A stretch of DNA of 64,000 nt from Clostridium chromiireducens (GTDB lineage: Bacteria; Bacillota; Clostridia; Clostridiales; Clostridiaceae): positions 1-64,000 of the forward strand of contig NZ_MZGT01000021.1 in NCBI RefSeq assembly GCF_002029255.1, read 5' to 3'. Each line of letters opens with the position of its first letter. The stretch's first letter is position 1. The notes under the pieces were generated by a model, which was given only the letters and a program-made list of their open reading frames with translations, did not search any database and had not been told where the DNA came from. This document shows positions 43,297 through 51,188 of this stretch, piece by piece. Both the position numbers and the translations under genes were made by a program.

Positions 43297-43425
43297 TTTC
43301 ACTAAATTTAAGTGGATATACACACCAGAAAGCAAATACATTTTTGTGAAACAGCTCAATTTCCTAGTCCTTGTGGAATAAAAATATATTTGCTTTCGGT
43401 TAGTTACCACTTAAGTTTATGTGAA
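43297..43425. repeat. Palindromic repeat element, family 1 copy 2 (reverse orientation)
   Basis: An imperfect hairpin of about 130 bases between the surface protein and sigma genes. AAATTTAAGTGG and CCACTTAAGTTT form the outer part and GAAAGCAAATA/TATTTGCTTTC the inner part. Read on the minus strand its end gives AACTTAAGTGGTAACTAACC, matching the other family members. It ends only 48 bases before the sigma-factor start. Confidence 0.65.
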
Positions 43426-43472
43426 ATGTTAAATATCATATTGTGCTACTGGATGGAAGGATGAGTTTTTTA

Positions 43473-43973
43473 ATGAAAGAGGTTTCATTGCGTACGGATG
43501 AAATTATTTCACAAGATTTAGATCATTATGGAGATATGCTGCTGAGACTTGCATATTCATACATGAAGAATATATATGATGCTGAAGATGCGGTTCAAGA
43601 TGTTTTTGTGAAACTGCTTAAAAATATAGAGATATTTGAAAGCGAAGACCATAAAAAGCATTGGCTTATTTGTGTTGCACGAAATATCTGTAAAAATAAA
43701 TTAAAATCAGCCTGGTTTAAAAAGCATGTAGAATTAATGGACATGCCTTATTATGATGAATATAAGGACAACCATGTTTTGAATCAGGTACTAAAACTCC
43801 CAGTAAAATATAGAGAGATCATTCATTTATATTATTATGAAGGATATACTACGGTTGAAATATCAAATATAGTAGATAGGAAAGAAGCAACAGTGAGATC
43901 ATTACTTAGTAGAGGAAGAAACATGCTGAAAAAAGAGCTAAAGGAGGAGTATGATTTTGAACAAGAAATATAA
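43473..43973 (+). CDS. ECF-type RNA polymerase sigma factor
   Basis: A sigma-70 family protein of about 166 residues. Region 2 is LLRLAYSYMKNIYDAEDAVQDVF near residues 18-40. Region 4 is LPVKYREIIHLYYYEGYTTV followed by the helix-turn-helix ISNIVDRKEATVRSLLSRGR. ATG 43473 with AAGGATGA upstream is the likely start. The next gene overlaps it by 23 bases and encodes its membrane anti-sigma factor. It probably directs a cell-envelope regulon that may include the surface protein upstream. Confidence 0.88.
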   Translation: MKEVSLRTDEIISQDLDHYGDMLLRLAYSYMKNIYDAEDAVQDVFVKLLKNIEIFESEDHKKHWLICVARNICKNKLKSAWFKKHVELMDMPYYDEYKDNHVLNQVLKLPVKYREIIHLYYYEGYTTVEISNIVDRKEATVRSLLSRGRNMLKKELKEEYDFEQEI

Positions 43974-45081
43974 AGAAGAAATTGATAAGATAGTAATGAA
44001 TGATGAAATGAAAAAAAGAATACTCAAAAATGTTTTAGTTGCAAATGAAAATGACAATAATGCAGAAAAAAGCTTGAAAATTAAAACTACTAAACCAAAA
44101 ATAAATAAATATTACAACTTTAAAAAAAATATGCAGATGGTAGCAGCATGTGGTGCTATAGTATTATGTTTAAGTGTAGTTAAAAATTATCCTATGCTTT
44201 TAAAACCTGCACCTAATGATTTAGAGCAGAAAGAAACGGTAAAGAGTAATGATGATGAGAATAATAACTTAAAAACTAATAATGATAATAACTATGTTAA
44301 CAATAAAGATAGTAAAGAAATTTCTAACAATAACAATAAGGAAGATCAAACTGTAGGGAAAAATAATAGTAATTATAATAATGGTGATAGTTATGTCAAA
44401 AGAGAGAGTAGTGACAGCTCCAAAATAAGACAAGAAGAAAAAGACAAAGATAATTTACAGTCGAACTCAAGCATAGAGGCAGAGAAAAGCCAAACATCAC
44501 AAAATAATGATAATAAATCTATAGAAGATTCAAATATTTTGTCAAAAACAAATCCTGAAGGAGATATTAATAAAAAGGAAAATAAGAATCCGACAAGCAC
44601 AGAATCTAAAACAAAAGATCAAGATATAATGCAAAATAGAATACCTGAAAATAATGAAGATAATAGTGTTTTGGGCACATCAGTTGCAGCAGAGAAAGTC
44701 GAAAATTATAGGCAGGAATATAAGACACTAGATGAAGCTGAAAAAGCGCTAAATTTAAAAGTAAGCCCTTTAAAAACTTTGTCAAAAGGATTTAAAATGG
44801 GAAACATAAGTGTTATATCAAATGAAATAATTCAGGTAGATTATAATGATGGTAATAATAATATAATTTTTAGAGCAGGTAAAGGTATTGATAATATAAG
44901 TGGTGATTATAATGTTTACCAAGTAAATGATACATTAAAAGTAAATGGACTAAACGTGAATTTGGAAGGAAACAAAAGTGAAGAATATAATTTAGCTACC
45001 TGGGAAAAGGATGGTATATCATATTCAATTTCAGCTGAAAATAGCATTGATGAAAAAACAATATTGGGTATGATCATATAA
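43951..45081 (+). CDS. Membrane anti-sigma factor with DUF4367 sensor domain
   Basis: A 376-residue protein overlapping the sigma gene. Residues 1-50 are cytoplasmic and should bind the sigma factor. A transmembrane helix follows (about 55-73, QMVAACGAIVLCLSVV). Then comes a 160-residue low-complexity spacer rich in Asn, Asp, Lys and Ser, and an extracellular DUF4367-like domain (about 250-376, from TLDEAEKALNLKVSP). ATG 43951 is only 3 bases from AAGGAGG, so TTG 43957 could be the real start. The extracellular domain likely senses an envelope signal that releases the sigma factor. The long spacer would let it span the wall. Confidence 0.82.
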   Translation: MILNKKYKEEIDKIVMNDEMKKRILKNVLVANENDNNAEKSLKIKTTKPKINKYYNFKKNMQMVAACGAIVLCLSVVKNYPMLLKPAPNDLEQKETVKSNDDENNNLKTNNDNNYVNNKDSKEISNNNNKEDQTVGKNNSNYNNGDSYVKRESSDSSKIRQEEKDKDNLQSNSSIEAEKSQTSQNNDNKSIEDSNILSKTNPEGDINKKENKNPTSTESKTKDQDIMQNRIPENNEDNSVLGTSVAAEKVENYRQEYKTLDEAEKALNLKVSPLKTLSKGFKMGNISVISNEIIQVDYNDGNNNIIFRAGKGIDNISGDYNVYQVNDTLKVNGLNVNLEGNKSEEYNLATWEKDGISYSISAENSIDEKTILGMII

Positions 45082-45263
45082 ATAAGTTCTTTTTAACCTT
45101 GTAAAACAAGTATTAATTAATATGGTTCACTTCCAAGAAAATTTATAGTAACCGCTAAATTATTGCAACTTTAGTTCTTTGAGATAAAGAAGTACCAATG
45201 ATGTCGTCGCCTCATATAGGATGTAAAGTTGTAATTGATACAAAAGAGTATATAATATTTTAA

Positions 45264-45304
45264 TAGACTTACAATATAGAATCCTATATCGTAAGTCTAA
45301 ATTT
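45264..45304 (+). terminator. Terminator after the anti-sigma gene
   Basis: TAGACTTACAATATAG pairs with CTATATCGTAAGTCTA (one mismatch) around AATC and is followed by AATTTTA. The 180 bases before it hold no gene. Confidence 0.75.
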
Positions 45305-45369
45305 TATAAATAGATGATATAAATTTCAGATTAAAAAATAATATTATTCAACTATATTATTTTTATATA

Positions 45370-46023
45370 TTACTTTATTAAAATAGCACCTATTTCAAAT
45401 GCTTTTTGACAATCTAAAGGAAACTGAACTTTTCTATGTTCTGCTTTTGCTTCTTCAGAAAATGCATCAGATTTATATTTTGAGTAATCATCAAATTGAT
45501 AGGTATCATTACTATACATTATTTGAGGTTTTGTGAATATGCGTTCTATAGAAGATTCTATTTTACTGAATGTTAATTTGTAATTAGCAATGTCCATTAT
45601 TTCTTCTGAAACATTCATTGTATAAATAAATGCAGTTGCCATCTTCTTTGGTGCGATTGAAGTATAGTTTTTATCATACTCAAAATTAGGGAATAATAAT
45701 CTTTCTAAAAATGATTGCAATTGGCCAGTTATATTACCGAAATATACTGGAGTTCCAAAGATGATTCCATCAGCTTGAGATAGATTTTCTAAAACTTCAT
45801 AAATATCATCTTTTACTGCACATTTGCCATAACTTTTACCTTCAAGTCTTTTGCAGGCAAAGCAGCTCTTACACCCCGTATAGTTTAAATCATATAAATT
45901 AATTATTTCAGTTTCAATTTCGTTATCTTTTTCTGAGGCTTTTACTCCATCTAAGGCTTTTTGAAGCAAAGTAGCTGTATTTTTATTTTTTCTTGGACTT
46001 CCATTGATAGCATAAACTTTCAT
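45370..46023 (-). CDS. Flavodoxin-like NAD(P)H-dependent oxidoreductase (paralogue)
   Basis: A 217-residue protein closely related to that at 23568, with INGSPRKNKNTATLL, a cysteine cluster GCKSCFACKR and the flavin-contact region GTPVYFGNITGQL. The C-terminal pattern YQFDDYSKYKSDAFSEEAKA is also shared. It is divergent from an HxlR regulator as in the first pair. Two such pairs 22 kb apart imply duplication of the module and divergence of its inducer. The substrate is unknown, perhaps quinones or other electrophiles. Confidence 0.8.
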   Translation of the reverse strand: MKVYAINGSPRKNKNTATLLQKALDGVKASEKDNEIETEIINLYDLNYTGCKSCFACKRLEGKSYGKCAVKDDIYEVLENLSQADGIIFGTPVYFGNITGQLQSFLERLLFPNFEYDKNYTSIAPKKMATAFIYTMNVSEEIMDIANYKLTFSKIESSIERIFTKPQIMYSNDTYQFDDYSKYKSDAFSEEAKAEHRKVQFPLDCQKAFEIGAILIK

Positions 46024-46100
46024 GATAGCACTCCTTTTTTTGAAATTAATTTTATATTATAGTCAATGTTTTCTGTTATAATAGTAAATTATAAGGAATA

Positions 46101-46135
46101 AATGTACAAGTATGCAGTTTTTTCTGTGTCAGTAT
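46101..46135. promoter_or_regulatory. Putative HxlR operator, copy 2
   Basis: TACAAGTATGCAGTTTTTT lies between the divergent genes and matches the AGTAYGCA core at 24289 and 62172. Confidence 0.45.
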
Positions 46136-46171
46136 AAAAAATATACTATTGAATTTTATGAGGTATAATTT

Positions 46172-46540
46172 ATGAAGAAGGATACTAGTTGTGATACAGT
46201 ATTTCCTGATGATAATATTTATGAGACCGAATGTTCTGTTATATATGCACTTGATATTGTAGGGCAAAAGTGGAGATTGCCAATTATGTGGTATTTATCA
46301 GAAGCGGAACCTGTTAGATACAATGAATTAAAACGAAAAATTAAAGGCATTACGAATATGATGCTAACGAAATCTTTAAAGGAACTAGAAGAGCATAATC
46401 TTATTGTTAGAACTCAATATGAAACTATTCCGCCAAAAGTTGAATATTTTTTAACTGAAAGAGGGAAATCATTACTTCCTGCATTGAATGAATTGTATAA
46501 ATGGGGTGAAAAACAAATAAAACTTGATAAATGTGAATAA
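46172..46540 (+). CDS. HxlR family transcriptional regulator
   Basis: A 122-residue winged-helix regulator with VGQKWRLPIMWYL, RYNELKRKIKGIT and wing PPKVEYFLT. It has an N-terminal extension with two cysteines (residues 6 and 19), candidates for redox sensing. It is divergent from the flavodoxin-like gene at 45370. A DUF2500 gene follows 40 bases downstream on the same strand. Confidence 0.86.
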   Translation: MKKDTSCDTVFPDDNIYETECSVIYALDIVGQKWRLPIMWYLSEAEPVRYNELKRKIKGITNMMLTKSLKELEEHNLIVRTQYETIPPKVEYFLTERGKSLLPALNELYKWGEKQIKLDKCE

Positions 46541-46580
46541 AAATATCTTAATTAGAATTTAAAATTTGGAGGATTAGTAT

Positions 46581-46919
46581 ATGGCTGGATTTCAGGTAAT
46601 ATTTTTTATTTTTTTCGCTTTTATAATTTTTTTGAGTGTAAGCAGATATATTAAAAATGAAAACTCACCAATTATATCTACTAAGGCACAGCTTATTAAG
46701 AAAAAAAGGGACGTATATACAAATACAGATAGCAATGGAGTAATGACAACCAATGAAACATTAATTTTGAAATTTGAATTAGAGACTGGAAGTGAACTGA
46801 AATTTACAGTTGGAGGGCATGTTTTTAGGAACATTCCGGAACATGAATGGGGAACATTAACTTTTCAAGGCACACGCTTTCTTAAGTTTGAATCAGTAAG
46901 TGGAGTAGTTGAAAAATAG
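46581..46919 (+). CDS. DUF2500-like small membrane protein
   Basis: A 112-residue protein with one N-terminal transmembrane helix (3-22) and a soluble domain whose end, GTLTFQGTRFLKFE, matches DUF2500 proteins, as does the KAQLIKKKRDVYTNT segment. The function is unknown. It has a TGGAGGA ribosome binding site and may be co-transcribed with the HxlR gene. Confidence 0.65.
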   Translation: MAGFQVIFFIFFAFIIFLSVSRYIKNENSPIISTKAQLIKKKRDVYTNTDSNGVMTTNETLILKFELETGSELKFTVGGHVFRNIPEHEWGTLTFQGTRFLKFESVSGVVEK

Positions 46920-46934
46920 TACTAATATACTTAG

Positions 46935-46975
46935 AAGCTGAGATTTTCTTATATTTAGAAAGCCTCAGCTTTAAT
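46935..46975 (+). terminator. Terminator after the DUF2500 gene (repeated hairpin type)
   Basis: AAGCTGAGATTTTC and GAAAGCCTCAGCTT enclose TTATATTTA, the third copy of the hairpin at 9485 and 10926. A second, perfect hairpin TTAACTCCTATAAT/ATTATAGGAGTTAA (46986-47024) follows and probably serves larA. Confidence 0.75.
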
Positions 46976-47061
46976 TAGAATTGCATTAACTCCTATAATT
47001 TTTATAGTGCATTATAGGAGTTAATACAAATTTTTTATCTATTTCTTTAAGTTATGGCTCT

Positions 47062-48339
47062 TTATTTCTCAACTACTACTCCTACACCATTTGGAATAAC
47101 TACAACATCTGCATCTTTACCTTTTATATTATAGGCTTGGCTTAAAGCTTCATCAAAAGTATAGGCATGTTTCATATGCATACTTGTAATCATATTTGGA
47201 TCACACACATCTGTAACAACGATTACAGTATAATTACTTAAAATTCTGGCTAAAATTTGAATTTCCCATTGATCAGGTATAGTTTCATTTCTAGGTACTT
47301 TTAATATTCTTTCAAGAAGTTCTTCTGGTCCTTTAGAATTTGCTACAGTGTCATAAAAAGATTGTCCACCATGACCATCATTACAAGCAGCTATCATAAT
47401 AATCACTCCACATTTTTTACAAGTGGCTTCTGCAGCGGTCATACCTTTTACAGCTTGATATAGATTTTGATCTAATGGATATCCTCCATTACTTGAAACT
47501 ACAATATCAGCCTCTATGCTTTTTACACTTGAAAGATCCATAACAAATTTACAGCCTTCTTCATGTGCAAGCTTACTATCTCCAGCAAATGCATTTATGA
47601 TATTTTTATTTTCATCGATAACTACGTTTAATATGAATGCAAGGTTTGATTTTTCTGCAGCATAAAGCATATCTTTGTGTATAGGATTATCTTTTATAAT
47701 ACCAGTTCTTGCGTGATTACTATTAATAAATTCTGAACAGTGATTTGCCATTATAGTTTTTGCTGATGCTATGCCTGGTAAAATACTTTTTCTTCCTCCA
47801 GAAAATCCAGCAAAAAAGTGAGGCTCTATAAATCCTTCTGCTATTAGTAATTCAGTTTCCATAGCTAATTTGTTTAGAAAAAGTTCACCTCCAGAAGGCA
47901 GAATTCCTACACTTACTAAACTATCTTCATCTGTAGAAACATGGTTTATTATTTCTTCATTATCAACTATGTTTTGTCCAAATTTATTTATCATTTCCTC
48001 TTTTGTTGTTGGTCTATGAAAACCTGTAGCTATAAGTATCTTTATATTTATACTAGGATTTACCTTTCTTACTCTTTCAAGCAGAATAGGCATAGTAATC
48101 TTGCTTGGAACAGGTCTTGTATGGTCACTGGTGATAATAACCATATTATGTTTATCCTTTACTAATTCCTCTAAGGATTTGCTTCCGATGCAATTATCCA
48201 GTGATCTATTTACTATATCATTTTGTGAACAATCAGCTTTATAACTATTTGCTTTAGAAACCAATATCCCCTTTAGATTTTTATCTTCAACGTTTACTTT
48301 TAAAGATTTTGTTGAGTATGGAATTTCAATTATAGCCAT
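47062..48339 (-). CDS. larA: Nickel-dependent lactate racemase (LarA family)
   Basis: A 425-residue protein of the LarA/DUF2088 family, which interconverts D- and L-lactate using a nickel-pincer cofactor tethered to a lysine. The catalytic histidines are in ATGFHRPT and EPHFFAGFSGG, and the cofactor lysine is in GGRKSILPG. Length is normal. The cofactor-making larB, larC and larE genes are not in the window. It is divergent from the lactate oxidation operon, and both start regions carry the same operator, which suggests joint control and supply of the right lactate isomer to the oxidase. Confidence 0.85.
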   Translation of the reverse strand: MAIIEIPYSTKSLKVNVEDKNLKGILVSKANSYKADCSQNDIVNRSLDNCIGSKSLEELVKDKHNMVIITSDHTRPVPSKITMPILLERVRKVNPSINIKILIATGFHRPTTKEEMINKFGQNIVDNEEIINHVSTDEDSLVSVGILPSGGELFLNKLAMETELLIAEGFIEPHFFAGFSGGRKSILPGIASAKTIMANHCSEFINSNHARTGIIKDNPIHKDMLYAAEKSNLAFILNVVIDENKNIINAFAGDSKLAHEEGCKFVMDLSSVKSIEADIVVSSNGGYPLDQNLYQAVKGMTAAEATCKKCGVIIMIAACNDGHGGQSFYDTVANSKGPEELLERILKVPRNETIPDQWEIQILARILSNYTVIVVTDVCDPNMITSMHMKHAYTFDEALSQAYNIKGKDADVVVIPNGVGVVVEK

Positions 48340-48401
48340 AATAACTTCCCCTTTATCTTAAAATAATCATATTAATATTAAGATTATAACATGTATATTT
48401 T

Positions 48402-48419
48402 AAAATGGTAAGACCAATT
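48402..48419. promoter_or_regulatory. LldR/GntR-type operator upstream of larA
   Basis: AATGGTAAGACCAATT matches the FadR/LldR-type consensus (TTGGT-N3-ACCAA) and the site at 49067. Confidence 0.7.
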
Positions 48420-48435
48420 ATGGAAAAACAAACTA

Positions 48436-48672
48436 AAACTTATGTGATAAACTCACCGAAATGAGTCGCATACTTTTGTTCCAGTTCCCAAGGAATTTTT
48501 ATGGGCGATTCTAAGAATAAAAGTTGTTCCAAAACGCTAGCCTCAAAGACAAAGCTTTGAACTAGCATTTTGGAACAACTTTTATTCTAAGAATCACATC
48601 CATAAAAATTCCTTATGAAACATTCCACAAAAGTATGCGACTCATTTCTATTTGAGTTATATTTCAAAATAT
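48436..48672. repeat. Large palindromic repeat element, family 1 copy 3
   Basis: The longest structure in the window: about 235 bases folding on itself almost end to end. From outside in, GAGTCGCATACTTTTGT, AAGGAATTTTTATGG, GATTCT, AATAAAAGTTGTTCCAAAA, GCTAG and CAAAG each find their complement in reverse order on the right side. The left end AACTTATGTGATAAACTCACC is the family signature. It lies between larA and the lactate operon. Confidence 0.8.
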
Positions 48673-49066
48673 ATTATGTAGTTTATGATTTGTTTATCTA
48701 TAGTAAATTATTTGGATCCATAGAATTATAATTACAAAGATTAAAGAACGCAGCGTAACACTATTTTGTTGTAAATTTCCAACCTATTGGATCTGGGATT
48801 TATTTTTTTATAAGAGTCGTGAATTAATTTTCTAAATTAAATCATAAGTAAAATTTATGTGAATTACTATAAGTTTAAGTTATTTAGAATTTATGTAAAG
48901 TAAGTTCTTACTGGGTAAAATGTAGGTAAATTGCGTTACTAAAGAACATAATTGCGCATTCATAATCCTAATAATCTCAAAGAAATTATCAACTTAAAAA
49001 TATATGCAATAAAAAAATAAAATAGATTATTGAAATCTTTGGAATTATATGATAACATTTACTTAT
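48673..49066. other. AT-rich region before the lactate operon
   Basis: I see no gene, repeat or clear hairpin here. It separates the palindrome from the operon promoter and may hold a long 5' leader or additional regulator sites. Confidence 0.3.
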
Positions 49067-49090
49067 AAATTGGTAAGACCAATTTATAAT
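49067..49090 (+). promoter_or_regulatory. LldR/GntR-type operator and -10 box of the lactate operon
   Basis: The perfect palindrome AAATTGGTAAGACCAATTT (49067-49085) abuts a consensus TATAAT (49085-49090). A bound repressor would block the promoter. The GntR-family regulator itself is not in the window. Confidence 0.75.
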
Positions 49091-49156
49091 GCTTTGCGTA
49101 GAGATTAAATTCAAAAAAGTAGTTTGATAATATAAAAGGATAAGGAGAGGGAAAGT

Positions 49157-49942
49157 ATGCAGATTCTATTATGCGTAAAACAGGTTCCAGATGATTCTAT
49201 TGAAATCCATTTGGATAAAGAAAAGAAAAAGCCTAATTTAAACGGGGTCAGTTTGGTGGCAAATGCATTTGATACATATGCATTAGAGCTCGCAGTTCGT
49301 TTTATTGAGAATCACGGAGGAAAGGTCAGTGTATTAACAGTTGGAGCAGATGATTCTCTAAACACATTAAAAAATTGTCTTGCTGTAGGAGCTAATGAAG
49401 CATTTTTTGCAAAAGATGATTTATATGCAGATTTAGATGCTATGGGAACAGCTGATGTTTTGGCAGATGCTATTCATAAAATTGAAAAAGATAAAGGTGA
49501 GAAATTCGATTTAATTCTTTGTGGAAAGGAATCTACAGATGAAATTACTGGTCAAGTAGGGGCAATGCTTTCTGAAAAACTTGGGACAGGTTATGTTAGC
49601 AGTGCGATTGAAATCGATTTAAAGGATAATGTTATGGAGATTCATCAAGAAACTGAGGAAGGATATAATTTGGTTTCTTTAGAGTGTCCATCTGTAGTAA
49701 CAGTAAGTAAGCCAGATTATGATCCACGTTATCCTACTATAAAGTCAAAGATGGCAAGCCGTAAGGCAGTCATTCCAACTTACAGTGCAGCAGATATTGG
49801 AGATGTAAAACAAGCAAAAGTACGCTTAATTGAATATGTTGAACCTCCTAAGAAAGAGGCTGGTATCAAGATTCAAGAGAAAGATGCTGTATTAGCAGTA
49901 AATGCTGTTATGGAGCAAATGAAAAAAGATAAGGCAATCTAA
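49157..49942 (+). CDS. etfB: Electron transfer flavoprotein beta subunit (EtfB/LctB)
   Basis: A 261-residue EtfB with the usual N-terminus MQILLCVKQVPDD, and LAVGANEAFF and LILCGKESTDEITGQVG in the nucleotide-binding core. In lactate operons of anaerobes (LctB of Acetobacterium woodii) it binds the bifurcating FAD with EtfA and couples lactate oxidation to NAD and ferredoxin. It starts the operon with a GGAGAGGG ribosome binding site, and etfA follows after 20 bases. Confidence 0.9.
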   Translation: MQILLCVKQVPDDSIEIHLDKEKKKPNLNGVSLVANAFDTYALELAVRFIENHGGKVSVLTVGADDSLNTLKNCLAVGANEAFFAKDDLYADLDAMGTADVLADAIHKIEKDKGEKFDLILCGKESTDEITGQVGAMLSEKLGTGYVSSAIEIDLKDNVMEIHQETEEGYNLVSLECPSVVTVSKPDYDPRYPTIKSKMASRKAVIPTYSAADIGDVKQAKVRLIEYVEPPKKEAGIKIQEKDAVLAVNAVMEQMKKDKAI

Positions 49943-49962
49943 TAGAGGGGGAAAACGAAAGT

Positions 49963-50901
49963 ATGAAAGCATTATTGTTCATTGAAACAGACGGAGAAAA
50001 GGCATTAGGCGGAAGTCTTGAATTAATTAGTGCAGCAAAAGCATTAGATGCAGAAGGAACAGCTATTATAGCAGGTAACAGAGATATTGCGGATACAGTA
50101 GCAGACTTGGGAATTCCAGTTATTTTTACAAATACTGCTGCAGATTGTGATACCTTAACAGAGGTATTATCACAAATTGTTAGGGAACAAAATCCAGATA
50201 TTATTCTATTAGCTAATACAACACTCGCTAAAGATATTGCACCACGTATTGCAGGACGTATTGGTTTAGGGTGTGTAAGTGACGTAATAGGGATGAGTAA
50301 GACTGATGATAAAGTTATATACACTAGACCAGCTTATGGCGGTACAGTTTTAGAGCAGATTGAGGTAGATGGTACGGCTGTTGTTACAGTTAGAAATGGA
50401 AGCTATCAAAAGCCAGAAGCTGCTTCAAATGCAGGCGTTACAGAAAAAGAAGTAGAAATTCCAGCTAGTGTTGTTAAGACAAAGATTATTAATATAGTGA
50501 AAGAAATTTCTGAATCTGTAAATTTAGAAGAAGCTGAGGTTATTGTTTCTGGTGGACGTGGCATGGGAAATGCAGAAAATTTCAAACTTGTTAAAGAATT
50601 GGCACGTGTACTTGGCGGTGTAGTAGGTGCAACAAGACCAGCAATTGAAGATGGATGGATTTCTCGTGCACACCAAGTTGGACAATCAGGAAAAATCGTA
50701 TCACCAAAGCTTTATATTGCATGTGGTATCTCTGGAGCAACACAACATACATCCGGAATGTCTGGTTCTAATTACATTGTGGCAATTAATAAAGATGAGG
50801 ATGCTCCAATTTTTGAAATCGCTAATCTAGCTATTGTAGGGAATGCAACTGAGATTCTTCCTATTATGATTGAAGAAATGAAGAGAGTTAAATCTGAGTA
50901 A
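49963..50901 (+). CDS. etfA: Electron transfer flavoprotein alpha subunit (EtfA/LctC)
   Basis: A 312-residue EtfA. The C-terminal FAD-binding region is clear: SGGRGMGNAENFKLV, GATRPAIEDGWI, HQVGQSGKIVSP and CGISGATQHTSGM. It begins directly with the alpha-subunit fold and has no N-terminal ferredoxin-like extension with clustered cysteines, a feature some bifurcating lactate EtfA proteins have. Electrons may therefore leave by a different route. It pairs with EtfB upstream. The partner dehydrogenase could be LctD or the acyl-CoA dehydrogenase at the operon end. Confidence 0.9.
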   Translation: MKALLFIETDGEKALGGSLELISAAKALDAEGTAIIAGNRDIADTVADLGIPVIFTNTAADCDTLTEVLSQIVREQNPDIILLANTTLAKDIAPRIAGRIGLGCVSDVIGMSKTDDKVIYTRPAYGGTVLEQIEVDGTAVVTVRNGSYQKPEAASNAGVTEKEVEIPASVVKTKIINIVKEISESVNLEEAEVIVSGGRGMGNAENFKLVKELARVLGGVVGATRPAIEDGWISRAHQVGQSGKIVSPKLYIACGISGATQHTSGMSGSNYIVAINKDEDAPIFEIANLAIVGNATEILPIMIEEMKRVKSE

Positions 50902-51188
50902 ATATTTTCTTGATTTCTAAATTCCTGTCGCATTATAAATTGGTGCGATAGCTCAATAAGTAAATCTCAATTCATAAATTTTACATTTGGAGAGCTATTA
51001 AAAAGCATAAGTCAGCAATAGACATAGTATAAAGAAAAAGAACTAAATCCAGATATGTGCAAAAATAGTAGAGTTAACAAGTGAAAAACTATGTAATCAC
51101 AATATGAATGGTAATACTAATTAGTAAAAAGTAGAACCAAGAGGTAAAAGGTAGTGTCATTTAAAAATTGAATAAGGAGGATAAAGGA
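50902..51188. other. Gap between etfA and lctP
   Basis: It contains a small hairpin TCGCA/TGCGA at about 50928-50947 and otherwise AT-rich sequence. A hairpin without a T-run could be an mRNA processing or partial termination site that lowers permease expression. Confidence 0.35.
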
